Shown here: positions 36,013-47,500 of the stretch, piece after piece
How positions within the stretch are numbered: the stretch's first letter is position 1
Layout of the letters: the number at the start of each line of letters is the position of its first letter
Source: Spisula solida
Lineage: Eukaryota > Mollusca > Bivalvia > Venerida > Mactridae
Direction: 5' to 3'
NCBI GenBank assembly: GCA_947247005.1
Contig: OX365955.1
Coordinates: forward strand, 43,379,822-43,443,821
DNA: 64,000 nt
The notes under the pieces: generated by a model
What the model saw: only the letters and a program-made list of their open reading frames with translations
What the model was told of the DNA's origin: nothing
Databases searched by the model: none
Translations under genes and position numbers: made by a program

Positions 36013-36519
36013 AAGACACCAACGGGTGTTGTTCAGATATTTAATGAAATGTTATTTTATGTTGTTCGGACACTATTTAAACATGTATAAGCTCTCTGTA
36101 TGGGTTGTAGAGTGGTTCACTGGCAGGGGGTGGGGGGTCACAGCCAACATACCGAATACCTGTGGGAAAGACACTCGTGTAATATCCTCTATATATAATT
36201 AAGTCCCAATATACTAATGGTACTTCATCAGGACACGAAACCACCAGACCAAACACAAGTGAACACGCTCACGGATTGCAGTGATAGACAGGTCCTGTAA
36301 AACTCGTGCTTTTCGTGCCAAGTTCACATTGTGTGGTTAAACGTTTCACTTTGATTTATGTTTAAACGACGTGACAAGGCTTGAAGAGCAGGTTGTTTTA
36401 TTAATGGACGCATCCAATTAATGAAGTCATTGCTTGTCATTGGAGTGAATTAATATGTATAGTTTACATAACATAGTATTGGGAACTTTCACGTTCTAAT
36501 GTTCATGAACAATGTTATG

Positions 36520-36710
36520 GGGAGTGGTAGCCTAGAGTTACCACCCTCACAGGTACCAATTCACACCTCAGTCGATTGGAGCATGTGGGTTATTCTTGTT
36601 CAGAGAAATTAAGCAGTGGCGCAGACGTGGATCGAAGCCGGGACCTCTCGATCCCAAAGCGCGCGCTCTACCTCTAAATACACGTAGACCTACATAAACG
36701 CTCCACTTTT
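36520..36710 (-). mobile_element. tRNA-derived SINE (family 1), best copy
   Basis: Minus strand carries CCCGGCTTCGATCC (B box) and GAGGTAGAGCGCGCGC upstream as a candidate A-box region; the tail has CTTAATTTCTCTGAACAAGA. Similar to 25130-25400 and 3356-3470. Confidence 0.7.
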
Positions 36711-37142
36711 AGGTGAAGGTTGGCAGCTAACTGAATCGACAATATATGTGTGTTATATCTATATAATATTTTATTTTTGACAAAGATGAATTGGTGATAA
36801 ATGTTAAATACATCAATCAAGTTTAAAACAGTGATCCAGTGAACCTACATATGACAGCTGATATTTAAGTCTAAGATTTATGCCGTTCGTACATGTGTAA
36901 GTAAATACGCTGTACAGATTTAAAATATACTTATAATATAAGTATTGTATCAGTTACAAAAACAAGACATACCACTCAGACAGCTTGCCGCCTCAGTCAG
37001 TCAAACAAATATGCAGCAAGAGCCAGAACAGACAAGAACAGACCAATATGACGACACCTTACATCACAAGGACAAGGTGGCTTTGTCGTTGACTCCAGCA
37101 GGAAATAGTGTCATGGACAGACTGAATAAGACATGAGACCTA

Positions 37143-37393
37143 GGTACTGTTTTATCAAAGCACTTACGGAAATTGTAAACATACGACCAAATTTAAATTC
37201 TTGTTAATTCTTTAACAACTACAACATAATTATGGTCAATGGATATGTAATATTAGTAATGTTTCAGTTAATGAATACCTACAAGTCTGTCCCCAAATTT
37301 TAGTTGTAAAATAATGATATTTACTTATTTAGGCTTTAAATTTTAGCGTACCGTAGCGTTTTCGTAAGCGCTTTGGTATATCAGTACCCAAGT
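37143..37393. mobile_element. TIR element, GGTACTGTTTTATCAAAGCA family
   Basis: GGTACTGTTTTATCAAAGCA with CTTACG at the left; GTAAGCGCTTTGGTATATCA at the right. Aligns with 63703-63953. Confidence 0.75.
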
Positions 37394-37867
37394 AACTAAG
37401 TTTTTTTCAGTCCATAATTCCTAATGGTGGTTATTTAGTGAGGTTTTATTGTATGTGTATGTTTTCTCTGAACTCGGGATATTAAGCCGGAAATAAAAGT
37501 GAATATGAGCATAACGCCGACAACATAATTTATCATTCTAAACATGAATAGTTTGTTCACGGTATAGATCTACAACAAGAATACCATTATGCTCATATAT
37601 TCAACTACACCGCAAATTAAACTACTTGTTTTAATTCAAATATTCATTTCATTGGTTAAAGTTTACAGTAAATTTTTGTGGTTAAACCTACACGTTTACT
37701 TAAATTTTGCTCATGGTTCGTTTAGCAATCATCATTGTGGCAAAGCAATCAATTAAGTTAAAACATACAGCTGATCCCACCTCCGTCAGTAGTCATCTTA
37801 AACAAGCAGCCACCTGTCTCGAGCGGTCATTTCTAATGGATCCCTTTACGCACTTCGAAATACACAT

Positions 37868-38020
37868 TTCGCTGGCTTAGAATTATAAGGTCGTAAGGCT
37901 CGTGCATATTTAAAATCTGCATCCCAGGGCGCTTCTTATGAGCCTATTTTCATGAAAATCGAAAGTGGTCATGTTGACCAAACTGAAGTTTAAAAACGTT
38001 TGTTTAACTGTTTGTTTAAC
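37868..38020. mobile_element. TIR element, TATATCGCTGGCTTAGAA family, copy 2
   Basis: TTCGCTGGCTTAGAATTATA, then GGCGCTTCTTATGAGCC and GGTCATGTTGACCAAACTGA, shared with the other copies. Lacks the right terminus. Confidence 0.75.
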
Positions 38021-38062
38021 TGTTAGGTATATACATGTAATAGAAAAAGAAAGGGCCTCACA

Positions 38063-38256
38063 TATAGTTCGTCGGGGATAACTCTAGCCTTATCAATAAA
38101 CAAACAAGCAAATTATAAACACTGCACGGTCGACTGGTCGCCAGTTATCAGTGTAGATTTAAAGAGTATATCATTAAAAGTGTATATGCACAAGATTGAA
38201 CAAAAATAAATATCGAAAATGTAGTTAATTTTAGTGTTATCTCTGGCGAACTATAG
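38063..38256. mobile_element. MITE, TATAGTTCGCCGGAGATAAC family, copy 2
   Basis: Same interior as 32654-32870 with slightly diverged ends (TATAGTTCGTCGGGGATAAC / GTTATCTCTGGCGAACTATA). Confidence 0.88.
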
Positions 38257-38419
38257 CAACTAGTCTGTTAACAAACTGTGTGTTGAGTGTATTTGTAGCT
38301 AGCTAGGTACATGTACACAATGTACATCACTTTTTTACTTTTTTTCTTATGAACTCAAATGAAATGCCGTTTACATTTTCAAGATACATGTATCATTGCT
38401 AAATTAGAAATTAAAATTA

Positions 38420-39000
38420 AGCCAAATTGAATGAGCGGGTTTTCTTGCAATTCGGGTCCAAATGTTTCCTGATTTTCTGCGACAACAAGTCATCAGTGGT
38501 CATTATTTTAACAACCCATGATGACCATGTACAGTCTGTCGAGATTGTCTTCTCCATCAGTACAGATATGAACATTTTGTACATCCGATGTGACCAGGTG
38601 ATTGTTAACCTCTGAGACATTCAGTATATAAACGGCTTATCAGTGTCACAATTACTGCCGGACTCTGACAGGTGACCTGTATCGCAGGGTCAACTGTACA
38701 TGAAGTCTATACATAAACACCATATATTTTGTAACATATACATATAAATAAACTGTAGTTCACAATAATAAGAACATCTTGTCTTTATATGTAAATTTAT
38801 TTCAGTAAAAATCATTTAATAACATAAATATATATACACGTATACATTATATAATTTATACAAACAAGTCGGAAGCACGATCACGTGGTTTAATGTGTAT
38901 TTTTATTGGGGGCATTTTAGTTAACGAACAAAACTACAAGGAAAAACTGGCCAAAGCCCTGGATGACCATGTACTACATGAACTTACATGTTTATTGTAA
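38420..39000. other. Stretch without identified gene
   Basis: Two overlapping 62-67-codon frames on opposite strands (38417-38620) and a TATATAAA at about 38630, followed by AATAAA near 38745, hint at a small transcript, but no family is recognisable. I do not call a gene. Confidence 0.3.
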
Positions 39001-39054
39001 GACGGAGCATTTAAGTATTCCTTCTACAAGAAGTAAAGTGACGTCTTAAAATTG

Positions 39055-39358
39055 GACCATAGCTTTAGTTGATTTCTGTGTAAATTAACTTTTTAAAGTC
39101 ACATTTATTATTATATTGGTAAATAGAACCCGTTACTTTAAAATGAAACGTTATAGTGTGGACCATATATTCAGTTAATTTCTTTGTAAATTAACTTTTT
39201 AAAGTCATATGCATAATTATATTGGTAAAAAGAACCCGTTACTTTAAAATGAAACGTTATAGTGTGGACTATATCTTCAGTTGATTTCTTTGTAAATTAA
39301 CTTTTTAAAGTCATATGCATAATTATATTAGTAAATAGTACCCGTTACTTTAAATTAT
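39055..39358. repeat. Three-copy tandem repeat, 106-bp unit
   Basis: GACCATA/GACTATA begins units at 39055, 39161 and 39267; each contains AAATTAACTTTTTAAAGTCA and CCCGTTACTTTAAA. Confidence 0.9.
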
Positions 39359-39599
39359 ATGGTAAAGGGTGTGTCATTAAATCTACATAAACATATAGTA
39401 TGGAGACAGAGTTGTCCATCTTTGAGCTAGCGTGATCCATAAAGAGTTGTCGTTCTTAACAATAAAAAAACAAAACAAGGAGTTATCTCCCTGTCAAGTC
39501 ACAGACAAAGGACGTTTCCGGAAGACAAATAAAGCTGGCACGTCATCTGTTATTTTTCATTCATTTATATTTGGTAGATAATCAGGCAATTTCAAATAT

Positions 39600-39660
39600 C
39601 TGACGTCAACGTGTGACGTCATTTTGATATGCAAAAATATACATTGCATAAAAGGATTGT
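39600..39660 (+). promoter_or_regulatory. Double-CRE putative promoter
   Basis: Two perfect TGACGTCA palindromes about 13 bp apart (39601 and 39615), then ATATGCAAA and GCATAAAAGG (TATA-like) near 39648. The order is that of a compact cAMP-responsive promoter reading right. No exon downstream could be assigned; the next gene is on the other strand. Confidence 0.35.
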
Positions 39661-40376
39661 TTCTTTACATAAATACTGATAACAAACATTGTAAGTGTGT
39701 TACCCCGGGCAACAAAAGTGAATCAATAACAAACCATCCCAATTTATGGTCAATTGTTCCGGAGGCCAATTAACGCTTTCCGCATGTTTTAACTTTGAAA
39801 TGACGTAGATTTAGTCGGTATTTAATATAACCATTTATGGATATATTCGCAATGTATGATTCATCACGGAATTTCGAAAATAAATAAAAGTCTGGCTTCA
39901 TGTGAAGATGAATCAACAAAGTACATGTATATTTAATTAGAACAATTAATACATGTTTTAGTAGATCTAATACATGTGTACGAGGCCAATCCGCAATTCC
40001 CATTTATACCTATGCCTTCATAAAAACTTGATAATAAATAACCTCTGATATTCGAAAATATAATTCGTATAATTCTACACAAACCTCGTTATGATTGAAA
40101 TATTGCACGGCAACTAGCACACTCCTTATTTTGATTGGTTGTGTAATAATGTACGTTGACTAACTCCATTCTGATCACCTCGGCCTTTATGCATTGCAAT
40201 AGATTTCTTTACCGGAGACTTACGGAAATGGTCGAGCTTTCACGATTGTGACTAATTCCTCTCCAAACAGTTAATACAATACAAATTTGTTCGAAAACTG
40301 CATTAGACATTCAGTGCTATTTAAATATATCGCGCATGTTTGTTGTCATTATTTATCAAATCACAGTTGTTTGTAC

Positions 40377-41291
40377 TTATAGTTTTAACAAAGCCAAGCT
40401 GCTAACAAGTGTCAACAGATTCACGGTTAATATGGCCTGACCTGAACCACGCCCACCGTCTTGTTTATCCTGTGTACCATCTTCCGGTTTAAGTGTCACT
40501 TCCTCTGTCATGTCCGGTGAAATAGGTCTATCGGTCAGCTGTTCCACTGCATTACTGGTACCAACAGCAGCGCCCTGATAAGCCAAACAGGCTTTCACCT
40601 TTATAATTGTCATACCGCGGTCGTCCTGTCCATCCTCTTTGAAATAAAATGTACAATTTCTCTCTGAATTCCTGAATCGACATTTTCTAAATGAATGCGA
40701 GCCAGCTGTAGCAACAGGAAAGCCGAAAACGTGTTTAAAGTTCGCCATTTTAGTACATTTTTCTGGACATTCGCTCATCAATGCCGTGCATTCGGCACAT
40801 TCTTTGTAAGTATGACAGAAACCTATGTTAGGTGATAATTCACATGTTAACCCGGAGTATCCCTCGTCACAAGCACATGCACCATCATGACACAAACCAT
40901 GTCCTTCACACGGCCGATCGTCAGTTTCCTCACACGATACAGGCCGGCTTTGATTGCTTGTATGTATACCTAGAAGATCATGTATATTCACGTCACTCAT
41001 TTCGTTTCCGGTGTCCACTGGAGAATCGTCGACCCCACCAGGGACCGTATCCGGGGCCTCATCAGCCAAATCACATTTGACGCCACTATAGCCTTTCGAA
41101 CATAAGCAAAGTCCTCGCTTACAACTCCCATGTCCGTTACATAGTACACCGTTACCACCGCGACATAAGTACGACAACAGAGCGTTACTTAACGAGGAGG
41201 TTTTAGCACCAGGATCCTCAACGTGACCCCCATGTGACGTCACTAACGTCACTTGCGTCGTCAAAACACATACAATCCACGCAAGATACAT
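40377..41291 (-). CDS. Intronless secreted EGF / integrin beta-tail-like protein, probably GPI-anchored
   Basis: A 304-residue uninterrupted frame. Residues 1-19 form a signal peptide (MYLAWIVCVLTTQVTLVTSH). EGF-like modules lie at about 43-73 (CNGHGSCKRGLCLCSKGYSG) and 120-150 (CEGHGLCHDGACACDEGYSG), separated by an acidic Ser/Pro/Asp linker. Residues 159-235 (CHTYKECAECTALMSECPEKC ending ...MTIIKVKAC) resemble the membrane-proximal integrin beta-tail domain, including the NCTFYFKED strand and a glycosylation sequon. The C-terminus has a small-residue cluster (GGRGSG, about 279-284) followed by a hydrophobic end without basic residues beyond one Lys, as in GPI signals. The start is in GGGATGT context. 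Likely acts at the cell surface. It could be a retrocopy or an ancient single-exon gene; ligand unknown. Confidence 0.85.
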   Translation of the reverse strand: MYLAWIVCVLTTQVTLVTSHGGHVEDPGAKTSSLSNALLSYLCRGGNGVLCNGHGSCKRGLCLCSKGYSGVKCDLADEAPDTVPGGVDDSPVDTGNEMSDVNIHDLLGIHTSNQSRPVSCEETDDRPCEGHGLCHDGACACDEGYSGLTCELSPNIGFCHTYKECAECTALMSECPEKCTKMANFKHVFGFPVATAGSHSFRKCRFRNSERNCTFYFKEDGQDDRGMTIIKVKACLAYQGAAVGTSNAVEQLTDRPISPDMTEEVTLKPEDGTQDKQDGGRGSGQAILTVNLLTLVSSLALLKL

Positions 41292-41309
41292 CCCAAAGCA
41301 GTACTAGTC

Positions 41310-41445
41310 TTTATTCTTCTTCACTGTTAAATCGAAATGTCAGGGATCAGTTTGAATACCCTTGTCTTAACGCGTTTTTCTTCACTGTTAAATCGAAATG
41401 TCAGGAATCAGTTTGAATACTCTAATCTTAATGCGTAGAAAGTCA
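41310..41445. repeat. Tandem duplication, ~64-bp unit
   Basis: CTTCTTCACTGTTAAATCGA followed by AATGTCAGG(G/A)ATCAGTTTGA occurs twice, immediately upstream (5') of the EGF/integrin-tail gene, so it lies in its probable promoter or leader. Confidence 0.85.
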
Positions 41446-41766
41446 ACACAAACTATTCTTTAAAACTTCACCACAAAATTTCACTTGCAGCGATTCGAGA
41501 TGAAGTATTTATTATGGTACACCACCGCGAGGAAAGCTATAATGAATGACAACCAGCTTAATGATAAACAAATTAAATACAGCACAGTATACGCTGATTA
41601 CATGCCCCCTCTGAATACTGACTATTTTAAACTTTATTTCCTCTAAGCAAAAAATGACGAATGCGGTTTTAACTGTTTCATCGCCGTCACGCTATGTGGT
41701 CAGTAAAAACAATATACAGGATATCTAGAATATGAGTGATACTCCCGGATGATGTGCTCAGATATT

Positions 41767-42018
41767 ATATCACTGCCTTAGAATAAGAAGGTCGTATGTG
41801 CTACTTACGACTTAATAAGACGCTTGCATACATGTATTTGAAATCTACATCACAAGACGCTTCTTATGAGCCTATTTTCATTAAAAACGGAAGTGGTCAT
41901 GCTGACCAAACTGAAGTTTAAAAAACTTGTTTTACCATAAGTAAAGAGTAGTTTTCAGACAGTTTTCTCTTGATTTTGTACTTACGACCTTTTAATTCTA
42001 AGCCAGCGATATATACAA
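41767..42018. mobile_element. TIR element, TATATCGCTGGCTTAGAA family, complete copy
   Basis: Left TTATATCACTGCCTTAGAAT and right ATTCTAAGCCAGCGATATAT are inverted, 250 bp apart, with interior GGTCATGCTGACCAAACTGA. Confidence 0.85.
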
Positions 42019-42106
42019 GTACAAAAGTCAACACTATGCTCATGGTCACCATAATTAAGGGGACTTGTATTTAGCAGTTATTATTACTAACTCTAAATAA
42101 AGAAAT

Positions 42107-42150
42107 TTAAGGAGGTGTGTGCGCCTTTTTATCGATCGGTCGAATTTTCT
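42107..42150. mobile_element. End fragment of the TTAA element
   Basis: TTAAGGAGGTGTGTGCGCC then CGATCGGTCGAATTTT resembles the complement of the right end of 9954-10856. Confidence 0.5.
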
Positions 42151-42159
42151 CCCAAAGAT

Positions 42160-43480
42160 CTTAGAATGACAAAAAAAATCATCTAAAATGGGTTATTGAC
42201 TTGAAACTTCGTATGTGAATAGATGGCAACTAGGAGAAGTGTAGTGATCAAGAACCATAACTCTATATATGGCCCAGTTTTATTTAATTTTGAAATATTT
42301 TTTGTCAAAAGCATAACTTCAAATCAATTTAAGTTATTGACTTGAAACTTGATATTTGAAGAGGTGACAACTTGGAGAAGTGCAGTGACCGAGAACCATA
42401 ACTTTATATAGTTAAGTTTTATTATTTCCTTAACCAAAGAAGTTATGATATTTCCTTGGATGTAATTTCCTAATATTTTCCTTCTATTGAACTCTCTCGA
42501 GTGACATTTTATTAATTATCTCTCTTTATTCAATTTCCCTTACATATTTTCCCTTCTTTTTGCCCAGAGCAACTCCTTAACTATTCATATGATTGGCTTG
42601 AAACTTAAAACTATTAATATAATTATGTCAACTTTGAGTTATAGTTTATAAGCATAGATCAAGAATAATGAATTAAATATAGTACTGTTTCTATTAAACG
42701 CCCGTTAGAAGCAAACATATACGGTGGGGTGGCCATGTGAACATGGCTCTTGTTTATATTATTACCTGCGAGCCTTGAGCGAGCAGGTATATTGGATAGC
42801 ATAAAGTAAAAAGTCCATGGAGGGGCACGTGACCTGTTCTCGATGGTTTACGATTTCAAAAAAAAAATCCCAAAAAAGATGCATTTTGTAAGAATGACAT
42901 GAACCAGACTAATTCCATCATTCCATGCGGATAACATCGGTCTTTGTCGCATTGCAATAGTTTATTTACCGAAGAAATCAGAAATGTCCGAAATTTCAGT
43001 GAGCGCAAGGCAATCTTGAGACCATGTTGTTATTATTGTTCGTCCTCACCAAACAATACTATAACCCTTGTAAGAAGACACTTTTGACGAAAAACTAGTA
43101 CAATATCTATTACGCATTGTAAAACCTTTCTAAAAAGTCTATCGGTTATTTTATCTAAACCTGACCATTTCCATAACACATTTCTGTTTGGAGACACCAT
43201 CCTTTAACAAAGACCGCAGTTTGATGTAACGATTGGTTGACTGTCATTGGATGCCAACAAATAAAATTATAATGATTGTACAGTGTGCAATTAGTAAGGC
43301 TGAAGTTTGTTAAATTGATCGAACTTAAACATGTGTTAAACCACAATGATGCATATTATGGTTTGAACTTATGAGTCAAATTTATATATAAAATAAACGT
43401 GGAATGCGATGTATATTTAACATATTGAATCGTTATATGATAAAACACATACATCACGATTATCATCAATCAACTGATGA
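42160..43480. other. Gene-free stretch with diverged repeats
   Basis: Contains two ~120-bp units with TTATTGACTTGAAACTT and GAACCATAACTTTATATA (42190-42420), a TACCTGCGAGCC/GAGCGAGCAGGTA inverted pair near 42763, and a block near 42900-42990 similar to 40150-40230 (CGCATTGCAATAG). No exon recognised. Confidence 0.5.
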
Positions 43481-43497
43481 TTTGTACAAGTTGCATA

Positions 43498-43703
43498 TTA
43501 AAGCCTTGGTCCCACTGAAGAATTCCACATCGGCGATGTTCTCCCGATTTCTTCCAATACCACCCGATTCATCATATTTCCTTCCGATGTCACAAACTGT
43601 CTCATGATTTCACCGAAGCTTCCCCTAGACCACGAGGAAATTGTCCTGATTTGATTGGGAGTACATCGCCGAGGCAAAAATTGCTCAGTGGGACCAAGGC
43701 TTT
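43498..43703. mobile_element. MITE, GCCTAGGTCCCACT family, copy 4
   Basis: AAAGCCTTGGTCCCACTGAA to CAGTGGGACCAAGGCTTTAA: both ends carry the same compensating C-to-T/G-to-A change, so the inverted repeat is preserved. Confidence 0.9.
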
Positions 43704-43959
43704 AAGTACTTTGAAGTGAACCCTCTGAAGATATGCAATCTGCATGTCATACTGATATTGAACATCAGGTTTAGAGTCACAGAAAGTGGGGGGGGGACCT
43801 TGAAGCGACCCGTCAGAAAATGTACTCTGCACTTCGTCTTGATGTGGTGAACATTTGTGTCAGGTTTCTTTCAAATCCTTCAAGGCTTCAAGAGTTACAG
43901 AGCGGAAGGGAAACAAAGTCATATGACCTTTAACCCCTTAGTCTGTGGTCTGTCTGTAT

Positions 43960-44282
43960 GTCTGCGATTTGACTGCTGTCTGTCTATATGCCTGTTATTC
44001 TGACTGGAGACTGTCTGAATGCCTGCGATTTTGACTGCAGACTGACTGGATGCCTGCGAGTTTGACTGCAGAATGACTGGATGCCTGCGAGTTTGACTGC
44101 AGACTGACTGGATGCCTGCGAGTTTGACTGCAGACTGACTGGATGCCTGCGAGTTTGAATGCAGACTGACTGGATGCCTGCGAGTTTGACTGCAGACTGA
44201 CTGGATACCTGCGAGTTTGACTGCAGACTGACTGGATGCCTGCGAGTTTGACTGTTATCTGTCTGGATGCCTGCGATTTTGG
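43960..44282. repeat. Tandem array, 31-bp unit, about 10 copies
   Basis: Unit starts GCCTGCGAGTTTGACTGCAG and closes with ACTGACTGGAT. Outer units are diverged (GTCTGTCTATATGCCTG), the central ones almost identical. Confidence 0.92.
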
Positions 44283-44560
44283 TCTGGGTGTATTTTTAGT
44301 TTAGTCATTGTAGAGTTTGTTATACGTACATCTACAGAGCTTTGTGAAAATATTCACACTATCTTAGTACCCATGCACACAACTACACGTAAATAAGAAT
44401 AATAAATAATCAGTGAAGCGTGCCAATACATTTATTTCAATTAAACAACAGTACGAGTACGGGTTATACACGACACAAATCATTTGAAAACTCTTCGGAT
44501 TGGCTTAATACTGTAACAGTCGTTCACCATACTTAATTAAGTTCGGAGAAACCCAAGTTT

Positions 44561-47500
44561 CTACACGTGATACGTGCTATCCCCACGTGACCCCATATAC
44601 CCCGCCCATATCTGTTCATTGGATGGCAGGAATTTAAGGGACGTGATCTTGTTCTCATTATCGACCCACGCCATTTTGTTGTGTAACGTTACATTGATCG
44701 GTGTATATAACTCATTCATGATGGCATCTTCCAGGCTTAGCTTAAACACATCCACTGTAAACTTCATCTTTACGTACCTAAAATGTATGGTTAACGGATT
44801 TAAAAACGCGACACTTAGGTATGTTGGTATTTATTAGGAAAACAAATTCCCATATTAAATGTTTTAGTATATTCGTAAAGGCTCATTCAATGTCGTCATT
44901 TTGATACCAGACTTAATAAAACCCAACGAGTATTAACTAAATTATCGCACGAATAAGACATTGGTCCAGAAAACAAAAGTAACATGTTTATCGGCGTATT
45001 AAACAACTTAACCCAGTGTCGCGTTTTTAAATCCGTTAAGTACATGTTTATTTATATATAAGTGAACAAATGGGTAGAATATATAGGCGAATAAATAAAT
45101 CTGGTCATTGAACCGTTCAATTATTATAAATGATAGCTGGTTTCTATTCTCTTATACTATTACCTCCCGACCTTGTGATGGATACCATCGAGATAGATAC
45201 AATGTATGTCAAAATGTGCTTTATATAAGTTACACAATCGACCAAATGTAAACTACTACGGGTAATGCAAACTATATTACAGCTAGAGCCTAGTTTTTGT
45301 CAAATGTGTCGCTATGCTACGGTCACCAAGTAACAACTTTAACCTGTGACATATCATTCATATCAATACATGTACAAGTACAGTAAAACCTCGGTAATAC
45401 GAGCAGCGATTATTCGAGCAACGGGCCTAATTCGAGCAAAATACTCAAAGCATTATATAATTACCTGGCGAATTCGTCTCGTATAATACCAACAGATACG
45501 AGATTAACGATGACATCAAGCTTACCATCACCATCTACGTCCCCTAATGCTCCTGTAATTAATCAAATAACCATTCTCTTAATTTCTATCACTCAATCAA
45601 AATGCAGGATGCTATATTCTAATCCAGTTAGAACATGAATTAAGTAAATTGTTAATGACTAAAATGGACTAGCTCCTGCTTTTTTAATCATCAAAAATGT
45701 TACTTAATACGTTCTAACTATTATTATCTGATACTAAAGGTAGGTTGTTCATACACAAATTCATACAATAATTAATAATATAAAAATCTCCGCTTAAGGC
45801 AGTGCCTTTGTTCATATTATAGACATCGTGCTGGTAACTGCTCATCTCATAATTCTAGTTCATGGAAACTTCTAAAAGTGTATTTCGATACCAATCGTAA
45901 CAGCTCGACCATTTCCGTTTGTCTCCGGTAAATAGACATTAGTGCAACGCATAAAGGCCGAGTTGATCAAAACGATTTCGATATGTAAGTTAAGTCGCAA
46001 TGACTCCTTATCGGCATGGCATATTGTTTAGACATTAAAGATCATTATATGTACATGTAAACAGCAAAATCGCAACAGTACGCATTTTAAAGAAGCAAAC
46101 TATTATATTGTTTTTAATTTTAAGGCGGTCGTAAGCACTTACGTTTAAGACTCGTACATATTTGAAATCTGCATCACAAGGCGCTTCTTATGGACCGTTT
46201 TATGAAAATCAGAACCGGTCATGTTGACCAAACTGAAGTTGACAAAGCTTGTTGTTCCATAAGTAAAGAGTAGTTTTCAGTTTTATCTTGTTTTCTCAAA
46301 ATAGCATTTTTGTACTTAATACCTTCTCATTTAAGCCAGTGATATATACCTGTTGTACGTTCGTCTGGTTGTTCGAGTATACAGAATGACTCCGGCTTCC
46401 CATTTCCACTTTCTGTCTCCCGACGACCACGTGACCAAGGAACCTCGTTTTCGCTCATAGTGTGATTTATTCCATATTGTTTTATAACTTCTTCAACCAA
46501 ATGACGATCTTCTGCCGTGAGTTCTACCAAAGTAAACAAAGGGAGGCTAATCGTATAAATTTTGTAGGTATTTAAATAAAGATTATACTCGGCACCAGAA
46601 CACCAAACTGTGGTACCAGAACGTCGAACTGTGGTTAAAATTTGGTGTTCAGGAGCCAGTTGAGTATGCTACCAAAACTTAATATATGTGAATTTGGAAA
46701 TAGGGTGTTATTACATGTTCGTTCGCGTGCGATGTCTACTTAAACTGTATCATGGCGAGGAACAGAACACCCGCCTCTTGGTCAAAAGGCTGCAAGTTCG
46801 ATTCTGCCTTGTTCCACAGATTTAAACGTGAAAAGCACAACCCCGGAAGCACGGACGAGAACTGATCAGGCACATGGTTTCAAATTATATGAGTGTACCC
46901 CATGTATACCAAATTATCTGAGTGTATCATATGTATAGAGAAGGTTGTGCAGCAGTCATGTTTAGCCGCAACGGATATGACGTTACGAAAATTGGTACCC
47001 AGTTTTTTCTACAGTTGCCAAAGCAAACACGGATACCAGTTCCTGTTACGTCATATCCGTTGCGGCTAAACATGGCCGCTGCACAACCTTCTCCCTAAAT
47101 ATCGTACACTCAGAAAAAATGAAACTATGCAGTAGCCAAGAACGTAGCCATCTACAGGGATGTATAGGTTTTGGTCAAAGGTAAGACGTTTTAAGGACGT
47201 AAACTTACTGTAAAAATATTTTTCTGACCCTTTCTGCCATAATTTGATTGGTGCTCGCATAACCGTTCTATCAAGGGCAAATAACTCCGCTAGGAACACT
47301 CTCTGGTCCGTCTCACATTCCACAAAATTCTAAATATAAGATTCTGAAAGTTATCATAAATTGATCGAACCGTAACAAAACATGGACTTTAAGCGATAAT
47401 GAGAATAACATAATAATCATAGGCACATGGTTTCAAATTCTCTGAGTGTTCCCTATGTATATCAAATTATCTGAGTGTACCCTATGTATAGAGAAGGTTG

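Noticed and set aside
35894..36202. 102-codon frame with MLCYV repeats
   Set aside because: Translation of the TATGT microsatellite.
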